Origin: Leifsonia virtsii
Lineage (GTDB): Bacteria > Actinomycetota > Actinomycetes > Actinomycetales > Microbacteriaceae
DNA: 64,000 bases
Assembly (NCBI RefSeq): GCF_030433675.1
Contig: NZ_JAROCB010000003.1
Span: 372,001-436,000 of the forward strand
Reading direction: 5' to 3'
The position numbers were made by a program, and so were the translations under genes. Below are positions 51,661 through 60,525 of this stretch, in pieces (positions within the stretch are counted from its first letter, which is position 1; each line of letters starts with the position of its first letter). Under the pieces are notes generated by a model. The model saw only the letters and a list, made by a program, of their open reading frames with translations, did no database searches and had not been told where the DNA came from.

Positions 51661-53049
51661 TCAGACGGCCTTGTTGAAGCCCGTCACCGGCTGGCTCTCG
51701 TCGAAGCCGGCGACGGGACGGCGGAACCCGCGGGTCAGGAACAGCAGGTAGGCGAAGCCGATCACCGCCCAGACGATGCCGCCGATGAGCGCGTCGGAGT
51801 GGAGGTTGACCCACAGGATGCCCGTCAGCAGCATCCCGATGCCGGGGAGCACGATGAAGCGGACGATGTCCTTCGGCTTGCGGCGGCGCCCCTGGCGGAT
51901 GGCGAACCAGGCGATCACCGAGATGTTGACGAAGGTGAAGGCGATGAGCGCGCCGAAGTTGATGAACGCCGAGATGAGCTCCAGCGAGAACGCCACGGCG
52001 AGCAGCGAGACGACGCCGACGAGGACGATGTTCAGCACCGGGGTCTGCGTCTTGGGGCTGATGTAGCCGAAGAAGCGGCGCGGCAGCACGTTGTTGCGGC
52101 CCATCACGAGCAGCATCCGCGACACCGAGGCGTGCGAGGCGAGGCCGGAGGCCAGGGTCGCGCAGAAGCCGGCGGAGACGAAGACCGCCTGGAACACCGG
52201 GCCGCCGACGATGAGGCCGATCTGCGGCAGCGGGTCGTCGGTGAAGTCGCCGAACGGGGTGTTGGTCGGGAAGCGCAGCTGCGTGAAGTAGGCGGCGACC
52301 AGGAAGATCGCGCCGCCGATGAGCACGGTGAGCAGGATGGCGCGCGGCATGATGCGCGGCGACTTCGCCTCCTCCGCGTACATGGTGACCGCATCGAACC
52401 CGATGAACGAGAAGCACACCACCGTCGCGCCGGTCAGCACGGCGCCGAGGGTCACGCCGTCGTGCGCGAACGGCTTCACCGAGGCGACCGTGCCGTCGCC
52501 CGCTCCTCCGGCAAGCTGCGCGACCGTCATCACGATGAAGACCGCCATGACGACGACGGCGAACACCAGCAGGATCATGTTGACGTTCGACGTGCCGCGC
52601 ATGGTGAAGGCGATCAGCGTGGTGACCCCGACGCAGTAGACGACCACCCAGATCCAGCTGGGCACGGCCGGGAAGACCTGCTCCAGGTAGAGGCGGATGA
52701 TCAGGCAGTTCACCATCGGCAGCAGGATGTAGTCGATGAGCGACGTCCAGCCCACCATGAACCCGACGTTGGGGTGGATGGACTCCCGGGCGTATGTGTA
52801 CGCGGAACCTGCGCTCGGGATGGCGCCCGCCATCTTGCCGTAGCTCAGCGCGGTGAACATCATCACGATGAGGGCGATCAGGTAGGCGGCCGGAACGGCC
52901 CCGTCCGTCTGCCCCGAAACGATCCCGAAGGTGTCGAACACCACGGTCGGCGTCATGTAGCCGAGACCCAGTCCGACGATCGCCCACAGGCCGAGGCTCC
53001 GCCGAAGCGAGGCGCCCTTCGAGGTGGTGGCGGGCAGGGTTGTTGTCAC
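51661..53049 (-). CDS. APC-superfamily amino acid permease 2
   Basis: The 462-residue transporter has about twelve helices. Signature loops are IPSAGSAYTYARESIHPNVGFMVGW after helix 2 and CFSFIGFDAVTMYAEEAKSPRIMPRAIL in the middle. The start is read at the minus-strand ATG-equivalent near 53047-53049. The racemase gene follows it closely, which suggests uptake of an amino acid that the racemase then converts. Confidence 0.88.
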   Translation of the reverse strand: MTTTLPATTSKGASLRRSLGLWAIVGLGLGYMTPTVVFDTFGIVSGQTDGAVPAAYLIALIVMMFTALSYGKMAGAIPSAGSAYTYARESIHPNVGFMVGWTSLIDYILLPMVNCLIIRLYLEQVFPAVPSWIWVVVYCVGVTTLIAFTMRGTSNVNMILLVFAVVVMAVFIVMTVAQLAGGAGDGTVASVKPFAHDGVTLGAVLTGATVVCFSFIGFDAVTMYAEEAKSPRIMPRAILLTVLIGGAIFLVAAYFTQLRFPTNTPFGDFTDDPLPQIGLIVGGPVFQAVFVSAGFCATLASGLASHASVSRMLLVMGRNNVLPRRFFGYISPKTQTPVLNIVLVGVVSLLAVAFSLELISAFINFGALIAFTFVNISVIAWFAIRQGRRRKPKDIVRFIVLPGIGMLLTGILWVNLHSDALIGGIVWAVIGFAYLLFLTRGFRRPVAGFDESQPVTGFNKAV

Positions 53050-53164
53050 GGGCGACTCCTTCGGGACCGGGGCAGTCCTCGTACGTTAGCCGATTTCGTT
53101 TGCCCGGCCGACTTCACCGCCGGGCGGTAGCCTGCGATGCTGGGAGCGACGAAGAGGAGATGAC

Positions 53165-53860
53165 GTGGACGACAACGCGTTCTTCGAGCGGGCGATCCTC
53201 GCCTCGGCGGCGGGGCCGGGGGACGACGATGCGATCCGGCAGCTGCGGGCGCTGTTCACCGCCGGCGAGTTCGCGGCGTGGGAGGCGTCCCGCGGCGAGG
53301 AGCCACGGGTCACCGTGCCCGTCGGCCACGACGACGAGCGGGACCGGTACTGGGCGGAGCTCGGCGAGCACGGCATCCGAGGGGAGTCGCCGGAGTCGTA
53401 CGAGGCGGCGATCGGTGACCTCGTCCCGCACGTCCGGGCCTGGGCGGGCGAGCTGACGGACGCCGGATCGCGGCTCGGCGAGACGGGCGCGCTCTCGTCG
53501 CTCGTCGGCGAGCTGGACGCGCTGTCCGACGACGAGCTGTATACCTACCTCCTCGTGCGCGTCTCCTTCGACCGCGGCCGGCTGACCTTCGGGATCGCCG
53601 AGTTCGTGGAGCAGGACGGCACGGCGATCCAGCGGGCGGTGCCCTTCGACGACGGTCACCCTCCCGCGGAGATCGACCTCACCGTCGGGGGGCGGCCGGT
53701 CAGCTACCAGAGCAGCACGCGCGGCGACCGGGTCGCGTTCTCGCGCGTCGGCGGAGGCCCCAGCATCGGCGACACCCTCCGGCAGGAGGAGCCGACCGGC
53801 GACGTGGACGCCGAGTTCCCGCAGCCCGATTACCGCCCGGCCTCCCGGGAACCGCGCTGA
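53165..53860 (+). CDS. Hypothetical protein
   Basis: The 231-residue acidic protein starts at GTG 53165 with GAGGAG six bases upstream. It is helical in the first half and beta-rich later (LTFGIAEFVEQDGTAIQRAVPF), with no signal or membrane segment. No family is recognised. It precedes the EAL gene by about 100 bases, but that gene has its own promoter. Confidence 0.7.
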   Translation: MDDNAFFERAILASAAGPGDDDAIRQLRALFTAGEFAAWEASRGEEPRVTVPVGHDDERDRYWAELGEHGIRGESPESYEAAIGDLVPHVRAWAGELTDAGSRLGETGALSSLVGELDALSDDELYTYLLVRVSFDRGRLTFGIAEFVEQDGTAIQRAVPFDDGHPPAEIDLTVGGRPVSYQSSTRGDRVAFSRVGGGPSIGDTLRQEEPTGDVDAEFPQPDYRPASREPR

Positions 53861-53910
53861 TCGTCCCTCCCGAGCGTGGTGAGCAGCGATCCGCGGCCGG
53901 CGCCAGCCCG

Positions 53911-53939
53911 TTGACAGTCGGCCCCGGGCCGGGAACTAT
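53911..53939 (+). promoter_or_regulatory. Promoter of the EAL-domain gene
   Basis: TTGACA (53911-53916) is separated by 17 bases from AACTAT (53934-53939), about 28 bases before the GTG start at 53968. Confidence 0.6.
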
Positions 53940-53967
53940 CGCGGGGGTGGCCGAGGAGGAGGTACGT

Positions 53968-54729
53968 GTGACAGCAGCCGACGTGGATGCGCGCGAGCTC
54001 GCCCGCGCGATCGCCGACCACCAGCTGGAAGTGCACGTGCAACCGCAGATCGACCTGCCCTCCGGCGATGTCGTCGCGGTGGAGGGGCTCTCGCGGTGGA
54101 CGCATCCGCGGCTCGGGCCGATGCCGCCCGCGGAGTTCGTGGCGCTCGCCGAGGCGAGCGGCCTCATCCACGACCTCGGGCTGTTCGCACTGCGGGAGTG
54201 CTGCCGGATCGGCCGCGACTGGCGCCGGCGCGGGATCGACCTCGCCGTGGCCGTCAACGTCTCGCCGCTGCAGCTGCAGACCGACCGCTTCTTCGACGAG
54301 CTCGAGAGGCAGCTGGCCGAGTCCGGCCTGCCGCCGGCCGACCTCATCGTCGAGGTCACCGAGGCCGAGCGGATCGAGGACTACGCCGTCGTCGCCGGTC
54401 GCCTCGACATCATCCAGCAGTGGGGCGTCACGGTATCGATCGACGACTTCGGCTCGGGTCACTCGTCCATCGAGCGTGCCGTCGCCGTCCACGCGAAAGA
54501 GCTGAAGCTCGACCGCAGCCTCGTCGCCGCCGGCGATTGGGCGGCCGTCGGCGACGCCGTCGCGGTGGCAAAGCAGAGCGGGATGCGCGTCGTCGCCGAA
54601 GGGGTGGAGACCCGGGAGCAGCTGGAGCGCGTCACGGTCGCAGGTTGCGACCGCGCCCAGGGCTACTACATCGCACGCCCCTGTCAAGCGGGGGAATTCG
54701 AGGAATGGCTGCGCTCGTTCGTGCGCTAA
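53968..54729 (+). CDS. EAL-domain c-di-GMP phosphodiesterase
   Basis: The 253-residue protein is a stand-alone EAL domain that would cut c-di-GMP. It has VAVEGLSRW (EAL as EGL), AVNVSPLQLQ, VEVTEAERIED, SIDDFGSGHSS, KLDRSLV and VVAEGVETREQL, so the metal ligands and catalytic Glu are kept. GTG 53968 is chosen because AGGAGG lies five bases upstream; the TTG at 53911 is a promoter element. A diguanylate cyclase gene follows 59 bases on. Confidence 0.88.
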   Translation: MTAADVDARELARAIADHQLEVHVQPQIDLPSGDVVAVEGLSRWTHPRLGPMPPAEFVALAEASGLIHDLGLFALRECCRIGRDWRRRGIDLAVAVNVSPLQLQTDRFFDELERQLAESGLPPADLIVEVTEAERIEDYAVVAGRLDIIQQWGVTVSIDDFGSGHSSIERAVAVHAKELKLDRSLVAAGDWAAVGDAVAVAKQSGMRVVAEGVETREQLERVTVAGCDRAQGYYIARPCQAGEFEEWLRSFVR

Positions 54730-54788
54730 GTTCATATCGGTATCCACCCGCAGCCATGCGGCCCGATGCGATTCCGAAGGAGTGTGCG

Positions 54789-56108
54789 GTGCGGCCCATA
54801 GCTGCAGACGACGTGCCGAGCGCCCTTCTCTCGCTTGACGGAGAGGGCCGGATCACCGACGCGAACGCCGTGTTCGAGGAGTGGACCGGACTCTCCCTTG
54901 CCGAGCTCACCGGCCGGCCGTTCACCTCGCTGCGCACCCGGATCGCCGGGATCGGCGGTCGCTCCGACGGTTTTGTTCGCCTGGCGAACGTCGACGGATC
55001 CTCCAGGCCCGTCATCGTGGGCAGCCGCGTCACGGACGACGGCGAGCTCCTGGTGCTCGTGGATGCGACGGAGCGCGCGGAACGCGAGCTCGAGCTGGTG
55101 CGCTCGCAGACGCTTCAGGAGCGCACAAGGAACCGGCTCCAGCTGATCATCGACTCCTCGATCGCCTTCTCTGCGGCGACGACCGAGCAGGAGCTGGTCG
55201 ACATCCTGGTCGGCACCGTCGCCAAGGCGTACCAGGCGGAGCAGGTCGCGGTGTTCCTCCACGACGACACCGGCGGCTTCGCGCACAGCTCCGGGAGCAA
55301 CCCGTTGCGCGACCCGCAGCAGACCGCATCGCTCGTGTCGCAGGTCTCGGCGCTGCGCTCGGTCGTGGCGATCAGCGGCACGACCGAGGGCGACGAGTTC
55401 TCGCCCGTCCTCGGGCAGGCGATGCGCGACGCCGCCATGGATGCGGTGCTCGTGTCGCCCATCCAGCACGACGACGTGCTCTTCGGGGTCTTCGTCGCGT
55501 TCTTCCTGCACCCGCGGACATTCGACTCCGAGGCTGCTCCGCTCGCCGACGCGCTCTCGAACCAGGCCGCGCAGGCGATCACGACGCTCCGCCTGCAGCG
55601 CCAGCTGGAGCACGCGGCCATGCACGACGAGACGACCGGTCTGCCGAACCGCCGCCGGCTGGAGACGCAGCTGCTGGAGTACCAGCGGTCGGTGTCGACC
55701 CTGGTCGCGACCCTCTTCATCGACCTCGACGGGTTCAAGCGGGTGAACGACGGCCTCGGCCACCACACCGGCGACCTGCTGCTGCGCGAGGTCGGCCGCC
55801 GGCTGCAGGCCACGGTCCGCCAGGAGGACCTCGTCGCGCGCTACGGCGGGGATGAGTTCGTGGTGGTCTGCGAGGTGCCCGAGCTGGCTGCGGCCGCCGA
55901 CGTCGCCGACCGCATCCGCCAGGCCATCGAGAAGCCGTTCGACGACCTGCCGGAGGGCTTCCCGATCAGTGCGAGCATCGGGATGTCGATCGCGCGCACC
56001 GAGGACCCCGACTGGAACCCCGACCGCCTCGTCCGCGAGGCCGACCACGCGATGTACTCCGCGAAGAACGCGGGAGGCAACCGGGTCGTGGGCCTGCCCG
56101 TCGCCTGA
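54789..56108 (+). CDS. PAS-GAF-GGDEF diguanylate cyclase
   Basis: The 439-residue protein has a PAS-like domain (residues ~5-100, LLSLDGEGRITDANAVFEEWTGL), a GAF domain (~115-260, IIDSSIAFSAATTEQELVDIL) and a GGDEF domain (~275-435). The catalytic RYGGDEFVVV is intact, and DLDGFKRVNDGLGHHTGD holds the metal and base contacts, so it should make c-di-GMP. GTG 54789 has AAGGAG six bases before it and is preferred to ATG 54756. It pairs with the EAL enzyme upstream. Confidence 0.88.
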   Translation: MRPIAADDVPSALLSLDGEGRITDANAVFEEWTGLSLAELTGRPFTSLRTRIAGIGGRSDGFVRLANVDGSSRPVIVGSRVTDDGELLVLVDATERAERELELVRSQTLQERTRNRLQLIIDSSIAFSAATTEQELVDILVGTVAKAYQAEQVAVFLHDDTGGFAHSSGSNPLRDPQQTASLVSQVSALRSVVAISGTTEGDEFSPVLGQAMRDAAMDAVLVSPIQHDDVLFGVFVAFFLHPRTFDSEAAPLADALSNQAAQAITTLRLQRQLEHAAMHDETTGLPNRRRLETQLLEYQRSVSTLVATLFIDLDGFKRVNDGLGHHTGDLLLREVGRRLQATVRQEDLVARYGGDEFVVVCEVPELAAAADVADRIRQAIEKPFDDLPEGFPISASIGMSIARTEDPDWNPDRLVREADHAMYSAKNAGGNRVVGLPVA

Positions 56109-56143
56109 TCAGACTGCTGCCCGGACTCGGCCCGCTCGCGCGA

Positions 56144-56183
56144 AACGCGGCGGAAGACCCCGGGGGAAGCCTTCCGCCGCGTT
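56144..56183. terminator. Bidirectional hairpin between convergent genes
   Basis: AACGCGGCGGAAG (56144-56156) is fully complementary to 56171-56183, a 13-bp stem with a 14-base loop. T tracts are weak on both sides. Confidence 0.6.
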
Positions 56184-56198
56184 CGCTCGGCGGGTGCG

Positions 56199-56777
56199 CT
56201 ACTGGTCGGACTGCAGGCGCTGACCCGACTCTTCGGCCTGGTCTGTGACGTCGCCCACGCGGTCGGTCGCCTCCTCCTTGACGGTGGAGACCCCCTCCTG
56301 CGCGGTCTCCTTCACGGACTGAACGGCCTCCTGCGCCGGCTCCTTCAGGTCGCTCGCGACCTGCTTGCCGACCTCGGCCGCCTCGTGGAGCAGCGGCTGG
56401 GCGGCGTCCTTGACGCCGGAAGCGAGTTCCTGCTCCTTGCTGCTCGGCGGGATGAGGGAGGCGACGAGCGCGCCGACGCCGAAGGCGATGAGGCCGACGG
56501 CGAGCGGGTTGCCCTGCGCCTTGTGCACGACGGTGCGGCCGGCGTCCGCCACGGAGTCGCCCGCACTCGAGACGGCTCCGCCTGCGCTGCTGCTCATGTC
56601 GTCCGCCGTTCCCATGATCTTCTCGCTGATGGAGTGGAATGCGCCCTTCACCTTGCGCGTCTGGCGCTGGGCGATCTTGCTTGGCGTGACCTTGTCGGCC
56701 AGTGCGTCCACGTCGCCGCTGAGGTTGCGGCGGGTGGCCTCGATGTCGGCGCGGATCGCGTCGGGGTCGTCGCTCAT
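56199..56777 (-). CDS. DUF3618 domain membrane protein
   Basis: The 192-residue protein begins with the DUF3618 pattern (DPDAIRADIEATRRNLSGDVDALADKV) and has one membrane helix near residues 95-112 (VGLIAFGVGALVASLIPP). It ends in a long amphipathic Lys/Glu/Gln helix that could be a coiled coil. These proteins accompany holin-like membrane proteins in actinobacteria; function is unknown. Its ATG overlaps the preceding gene's stop. Confidence 0.85.
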   Translation of the reverse strand: MSDDPDAIRADIEATRRNLSGDVDALADKVTPSKIAQRQTRKVKGAFHSISEKIMGTADDMSSSAGGAVSSAGDSVADAGRTVVHKAQGNPLAVGLIAFGVGALVASLIPPSSKEQELASGVKDAAQPLLHEAAEVGKQVASDLKEPAQEAVQSVKETAQEGVSTVKEEATDRVGDVTDQAEESGQRLQSDQ

Positions 56778-57190
56778 CGGTTGTCTCCGTTCGGTTTCAG
56801 TGTCGGTGGGATCTCCTTGACCGTCTCCACGGTCTGCGGGGCGCCCTTCACGGTCTTCAGCTGCTTGCGCCCGACCAGGTACAGGACGAGCGCGACGATG
56901 GCCCAGATGACGGCGACGATCACCGCCGACCAGGCGTTGCCGACCAGGTAGCCCAGCGCCCACCAGAGGGCGATGGACAGGAAGAACACCGCCATGAGGC
57001 CGGCGTAGCCGGCGCCGCCGAGCAGCCCCGCACCCTTGCCTGCGCGGGTGGCGGTCTGCCGGATCTCGGCCTTGGCGAGCTCCATCTCCTGGCGGATCAG
57101 GGTGGAGAGGTCACGGCTGACCTCCCCGAGGAGCTCGCCCAGCGAACTGGTCGCCGCGCGCTCCTCCGCAGGGCTGGGCTGGTCGGTCAT
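56774..57190 (-). CDS. Phage-holin-like superfamily III membrane protein
   Basis: The 138-residue protein has a cytoplasmic N-terminal helix (LGELLGEVSRDLSTLIRQEMELAKAEIRQ), then two hydrophobic segments joined by a short turn (about 57-77 and 86-105). This is the DUF1469/holin-like pattern. It is not linked to phage genes here; such proteins are chromosomal in most actinobacteria. It overlaps both neighbours by four bases. Confidence 0.87.
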   Translation of the reverse strand: MTDQPSPAEERAATSSLGELLGEVSRDLSTLIRQEMELAKAEIRQTATRAGKGAGLLGGAGYAGLMAVFFLSIALWWALGYLVGNAWSAVIVAVIWAIVALVLYLVGRKQLKTVKGAPQTVETVKEIPPTLKPNGDNR

Positions 57191-57954
57191 GGACGACCCC
57201 CGGTGTAGCCCGACCCCGGGATCTCGGGAAGATCGTTGCCGGTGCCGTCGTCGTAGAGGTCGTCATCGCCCATGGCCGCACCTGGACCGGCGCTGTAGCC
57301 GCCGGTGGTGGCGCCCGCGCCGCCGACCGAGGTGGAGGTGGGGGCCGGGCCGCTGTCGCCGGAGTCGCCTCCGCTCGCGAGCGCGCGGGTCAGCCGGCCG
57401 GCGAGAGCGCCGGCGATCGCCGCAGCGGCGATGAACGTGCCCGGGTTGCGACGGGCGTACGACTTGACCTCCTCGAGCAGCGAACCGGGGTCGCGCTGGT
57501 CGAGCCAGGTCGCGACGGAGTGGGTCCGCTGCGCGGCCTGGCGCACCAGGTCGCTGGCGACACCGCCCTGTTGGGATGCGGAGGCCATCTGGTCGAGCTC
57601 GTCGCCGACGGAGCGCAGGCCGCTCGCGACCCGCTCCTGCTGCTGCGCCGCCTGCTCCCGCAGCTCCTGCTGGGTCTGCCGGTAGAGGTCCTTCGCCTGC
57701 GACTTGGCCTCGCCTGCGACGTTCTTCGCCTGCTCGGCCGCGGTGGCGGCCACGTCCTTGCCCGCCTCCGCCGCCGCGCCTGCGACACGTCCGGCCTCCT
57801 CCTTCACGCCGCCCTGGCCGCCTCCGGCCGAGCCGTCGCCCCCGGCTTCGTCGCCGGGCCGCACCGCGTCGGGCAGGCCGGCCTCCGGGACGAGCGCGTC
57901 GCGCCTGCTGTCGAAGATCGGTGTGTCCGCGGACTGGTCGTCTGACATCGTCAT
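57187..57954 (-). CDS. Envelope-associated helical protein, unknown
   Basis: The 255-residue protein has an acidic start, a long Ala/Lys/Gln amphipathic region (about 65-150) and a short hydrophobic segment near 180-195 (PGTFIAAAAIAGALAGRL). It ends in a Gly/Ser-rich tail with GYTGG. It leads the three-gene operon with the holin-like and DUF3618 proteins. ATG 57954 is used; ATG 57948 is two codons in. The upstream AAAGGAAA is a distant ribosome site. Confidence 0.8.
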   Translation of the reverse strand: MTMSDDQSADTPIFDSRRDALVPEAGLPDAVRPGDEAGGDGSAGGGQGGVKEEAGRVAGAAAEAGKDVAATAAEQAKNVAGEAKSQAKDLYRQTQQELREQAAQQQERVASGLRSVGDELDQMASASQQGGVASDLVRQAAQRTHSVATWLDQRDPGSLLEEVKSYARRNPGTFIAAAAIAGALAGRLTRALASGGDSGDSGPAPTSTSVGGAGATTGGYSAGPGAAMGDDDLYDDGTGNDLPEIPGSGYTGGRP

Positions 57955-58106
57955 GACTGCCGTTTCCTTTCGATGGATGTGTCCGGTTGGGTTGTGGGGC
58001 CCACTGAAGACACCCGGTGGAGGCGGGTCGAGAGATTGACAGGGGACCCGCGAGGGGCGTACCCAGGTGCGCAAGGACTGTCCTCCGGGCGGAACGTGCG
58101 ACTACC

Positions 58107-59048
58107 GTGAGCGCCGTGGACACCGTCGCCTGGCTTCTCGACTCCGACCCCGCGATCCGCTGGCAGGTCCTCGCCGACCTGACCGACGCACCCCCGGAGG
58201 AGGTCTCCGCGGAGCGCTCGAAGGTGGCCACCGAAGGCTGGGGAGCCCGCATTCTCGCGGAACAGGCGGACGACGGGCTGCGGGACGGCGGCACCTACCG
58301 TCCCGGCTGGATCCCGCCGGAGCGCGACGGGTTCGACGCCTGGAGCGCCACCCACTTCAGCCTGCAGCAGCTGGTCGACTTCGGTCTCGATCCGGAGAGC
58401 CCGCAGGCCCGGCGCGCGATCGACCGCGTGCGTGAAAATGTTCGCTGGGAGCACGCCGGCGAGCCGTACTTCGAGGGCGAGACGGAACCGTGCATCAACG
58501 GGGTCGCCCTGACCATCGCCTCCTACTTCGGCGAGGGCGGCGACAGGATGGCCGAGACGCTGGTCCGTTCGCGCCTCAGCGACGGCGGCTGGAACTGCTG
58601 GGCGGAGTACGGCGCGCGGGTCTCGTCGTTCCACTCCACGATCTGTGCGGTGGAGGGTCTGCGCGACTGGCAGAGGGCCGGCGGCGACGACCCCCGCGCG
58701 ACCGAGACGGTCGAGGCGGGTGAGGAGTACCTGCTGGAGCGCGGGCTCTTCCGGCGACGCTCCGACGGGACGGTCGCCGACCCGCGGATGACGATGATCT
58801 CCTACCCGGTGCGCTGGTACCACGACGTGCTGCGCGGACTGGAGCACTTCCGCAGGCAGGACCTGAAGGACCCGCGGCTCGCGCAGGCGGTCGAGCTGGT
58901 CCGGGGCAAGGCGGACGCCGATGGACGCTGGGTGCTGGAGAACCTCCACGAGGGCTCGGTGCTCGTCGAGTTCGAGCTGGAGGGGTTCCCGAGCCAGTGG
59001 CTGACGCTGCGGGCCCTGCGCGTGCTGCGCTGGTGGGACGCCGCCTGA
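58107..59048 (+). CDS. Prenyltransferase/squalene-oxidase-repeat-like protein
   Basis: The 313-residue protein resembles alpha/alpha-toroid proteins with repeats such as DGGWNCW, CINGVALTIASYF and RWYHDVLRGLEHF. The middle (RDGGTYRPGW, ATHFSLQQLVDFGL) supports this. Many actinobacteria have such a protein annotated as squalene cyclase-like, but no active-site set is seen, so an enzyme role is unproven. The start is GTG 58107; GTG 58116 is also possible. Confidence 0.75.
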   Translation: MSAVDTVAWLLDSDPAIRWQVLADLTDAPPEEVSAERSKVATEGWGARILAEQADDGLRDGGTYRPGWIPPERDGFDAWSATHFSLQQLVDFGLDPESPQARRAIDRVRENVRWEHAGEPYFEGETEPCINGVALTIASYFGEGGDRMAETLVRSRLSDGGWNCWAEYGARVSSFHSTICAVEGLRDWQRAGGDDPRATETVEAGEEYLLERGLFRRRSDGTVADPRMTMISYPVRWYHDVLRGLEHFRRQDLKDPRLAQAVELVRGKADADGRWVLENLHEGSVLVEFELEGFPSQWLTLRALRVLRWWDAA

Positions 59049-59049
59049 C

Positions 59050-59604
59050 TCAGGCGCGGTTCACGGCGTAGTGCAGCGCGACCGTCCCGTTGCCGAACCG
59101 CCGCTCCTCGAGCAGGTCGAGCGCGACGAAGCGGCCGGGCGGCAGCGCGGGCGTCCCGCCCCCGACGGCGACCGGGACGAGGATCATCCACACCTGGTCG
59201 ACGAGCCCTGCTGCGAATGCTGCGGCGGCCACCGTCGGGCCGCCGATCGACACATCCCGGTCACTGGTCCGCACCAGCTCGCGCACGAGCTCCGGGTCGA
59301 ATCGACGCTCCAGCCGGGTGCGGGGGGTCGCGACGTCGGCGAGGGAGGACGAGAAGACGACCTTGTCGGCGTCGCGCCAGACCGCGGCGTAGTCGGCGAT
59401 CAGCGGGTCGTCCTCCGGCATGTCCTGCCAGACGCGCATCGTCTCGTACATTCGCCGCCCGTACAGGTAGGTGCCGATCCCGCGATCCAGGTCGTTGGCG
59501 AACGCGTGCACCTCTCGGTCGGGATGCGCCCACTCGAACGACCCGGACGCGTCCACTGTGTAGCCGTCGACCGAGGCGATAGCCGAGAAGATGAGCCGGG
59601 CCAT
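59050..59604 (-). CDS. Dihydrofolate reductase/RibD C-terminal family protein
   Basis: The 184-residue protein has the RibD_C pattern: LIFSAIASVDGYTVDASG at the N-terminus, GRRMYETMRVW in the middle and DVSIGGPTVAAAAFAAGLVDQVWMILVPVAVGGGTPAL later. These are NADPH-dependent reductase-like proteins; the physiological substrate of such stand-alone copies is usually unknown. It is convergent with the toroid-like protein and one base away. Confidence 0.88.
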   Translation of the reverse strand: MARLIFSAIASVDGYTVDASGSFEWAHPDREVHAFANDLDRGIGTYLYGRRMYETMRVWQDMPEDDPLIADYAAVWRDADKVVFSSSLADVATPRTRLERRFDPELVRELVRTSDRDVSIGGPTVAAAAFAAGLVDQVWMILVPVAVGGGTPALPPGRFVALDLLEERRFGNGTVALHYAVNRA

Positions 59605-59656
59605 GCGCCGACTCTAGGGCCCGGGCGCCTGGAGGACCAGTGCCGGCCGCCGACGG

Positions 59657-59917
59657 TCAGCCGAGCTGCGGGAGCAGCACCTTGAGTGCGTTCAGCTCGT
59701 TGCCGAACACCCAGGGGACCACGACATCCAGAACCGCGGCGATGCCCAGCGTCAGGAGCACCGCGCCGACCGCGATCAACACCATGGCGACCAGCAGCTG
59801 GAGGTAGGGGTTGCCGGTGACGGCGGCGAGCAGCCCCCGCGCCCGCCGCCGCACCGTCGAAGCCGATGACGCTCCGAGCGTCGGTGCTGTCCGCAGTCCG
59901 TGGCCCAGTGTCGTCAT
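59657..59917 (-). CDS. Small membrane protein, unknown
   Basis: The 86-residue protein has a Ser/Thr/Arg-rich start and one hydrophobic stretch (about 37-68, YLQLLVAMVLIAVGAVLLTLGIAAVLDV), possibly a hairpin of two short helices. No family is recognised. It stands alone between the reductase and the MerR regulator. Confidence 0.65.
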   Translation of the reverse strand: MTTLGHGLRTAPTLGASSASTVRRRARGLLAAVTGNPYLQLLVAMVLIAVGAVLLTLGIAAVLDVVVPWVFGNELNALKVLLPQLG

Positions 59918-60029
59918 CGGTGTCCCCCTTCGCGTCGATCCCCCCGGGCCGAATGCCCGAGCCGACAGATCGAGTCAACCGCCGAACCACCCCGCGCGGC
60001 ATCGACCTGAGGTCGTGAAGGGGTCATAC

Positions 60030-60046
60030 CCGGGGATGATCCCCGG
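60030..60046 (-). terminator. Hairpin after merR
   Basis: CCGGGGA/TCCCCGG with a 3-base loop lies 19 bases past the merR stop; no T tract follows. Confidence 0.35.
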
Positions 60047-60064
60047 CTCGCCGGCGGGTGGAGG

Positions 60065-60463
60065 TCAGACCGCTGCGACGGTGCAGCCGCAGCCCTGGGC
60101 GGACTCCGGGATACGGTGCTCGGCCCCCGCGAGACGGCTCGCGAGCAGCTCCCGACGGCGTTCCAGCTGTGCGATAGCGGAATCGAGCTCGGCCAGCCCC
60201 TCGCGGTACGCGTCCCGGGAGGCGGGGCACTCGTCGCTGTGGGCGTGTCCCGACCCCAGGCAGTCGATGAACGGTCGCGCCTTGCCCGGCGGGATGCCCG
60301 TGGCGGCGAGCTCCCTGATCTCCAGGACCGCTCGCAGGTGCTCGTCGTCGTACTCGCGGTACCCGTTGGCGAGGCGCGCGGGGGACACCAGCCCCAGCCG
60401 CTCGTAGTAGCGCACCGCCTTGACCGTGACGCCCGCGCGTCCGGCCAGCTCGCTGATCCGCAT
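60065..60463 (-). CDS. MerR-family transcriptional regulator
   Basis: The 132-residue protein has the N-terminal MerR helix-turn-helix (MRISELAGRAGVTVKAVRYYERLGLVSPAR), a coiled dimer helix, and Cys in FIDCLGS, DECPAS and CGC. The metal-sensor-like Cys pattern suggests metal or redox sensing, but no metal transporter is adjacent. It is preceded by GAGGAAGCC and a short A/G-rich leader. Confidence 0.88.
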   Translation of the reverse strand: MRISELAGRAGVTVKAVRYYERLGLVSPARLANGYREYDDEHLRAVLEIRELAATGIPPGKARPFIDCLGSGHAHSDECPASRDAYREGLAELDSAIAQLERRRELLASRLAGAEHRIPESAQGCGCTVAAV

Positions 60464-60525
60464 GGCTTCCTCCCCGCACAGCGTAAACCCTGACCCGCGG
60501 GGGAGGGTCCATCCGTCTCCGGGAG

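Noticed and set aside
53911-53967. TTG start and 19-residue extension for the EAL protein
   Set aside because: The TTG is the first part of a TTGACA -35 element, and GTG 53968 has a proper ribosome site.
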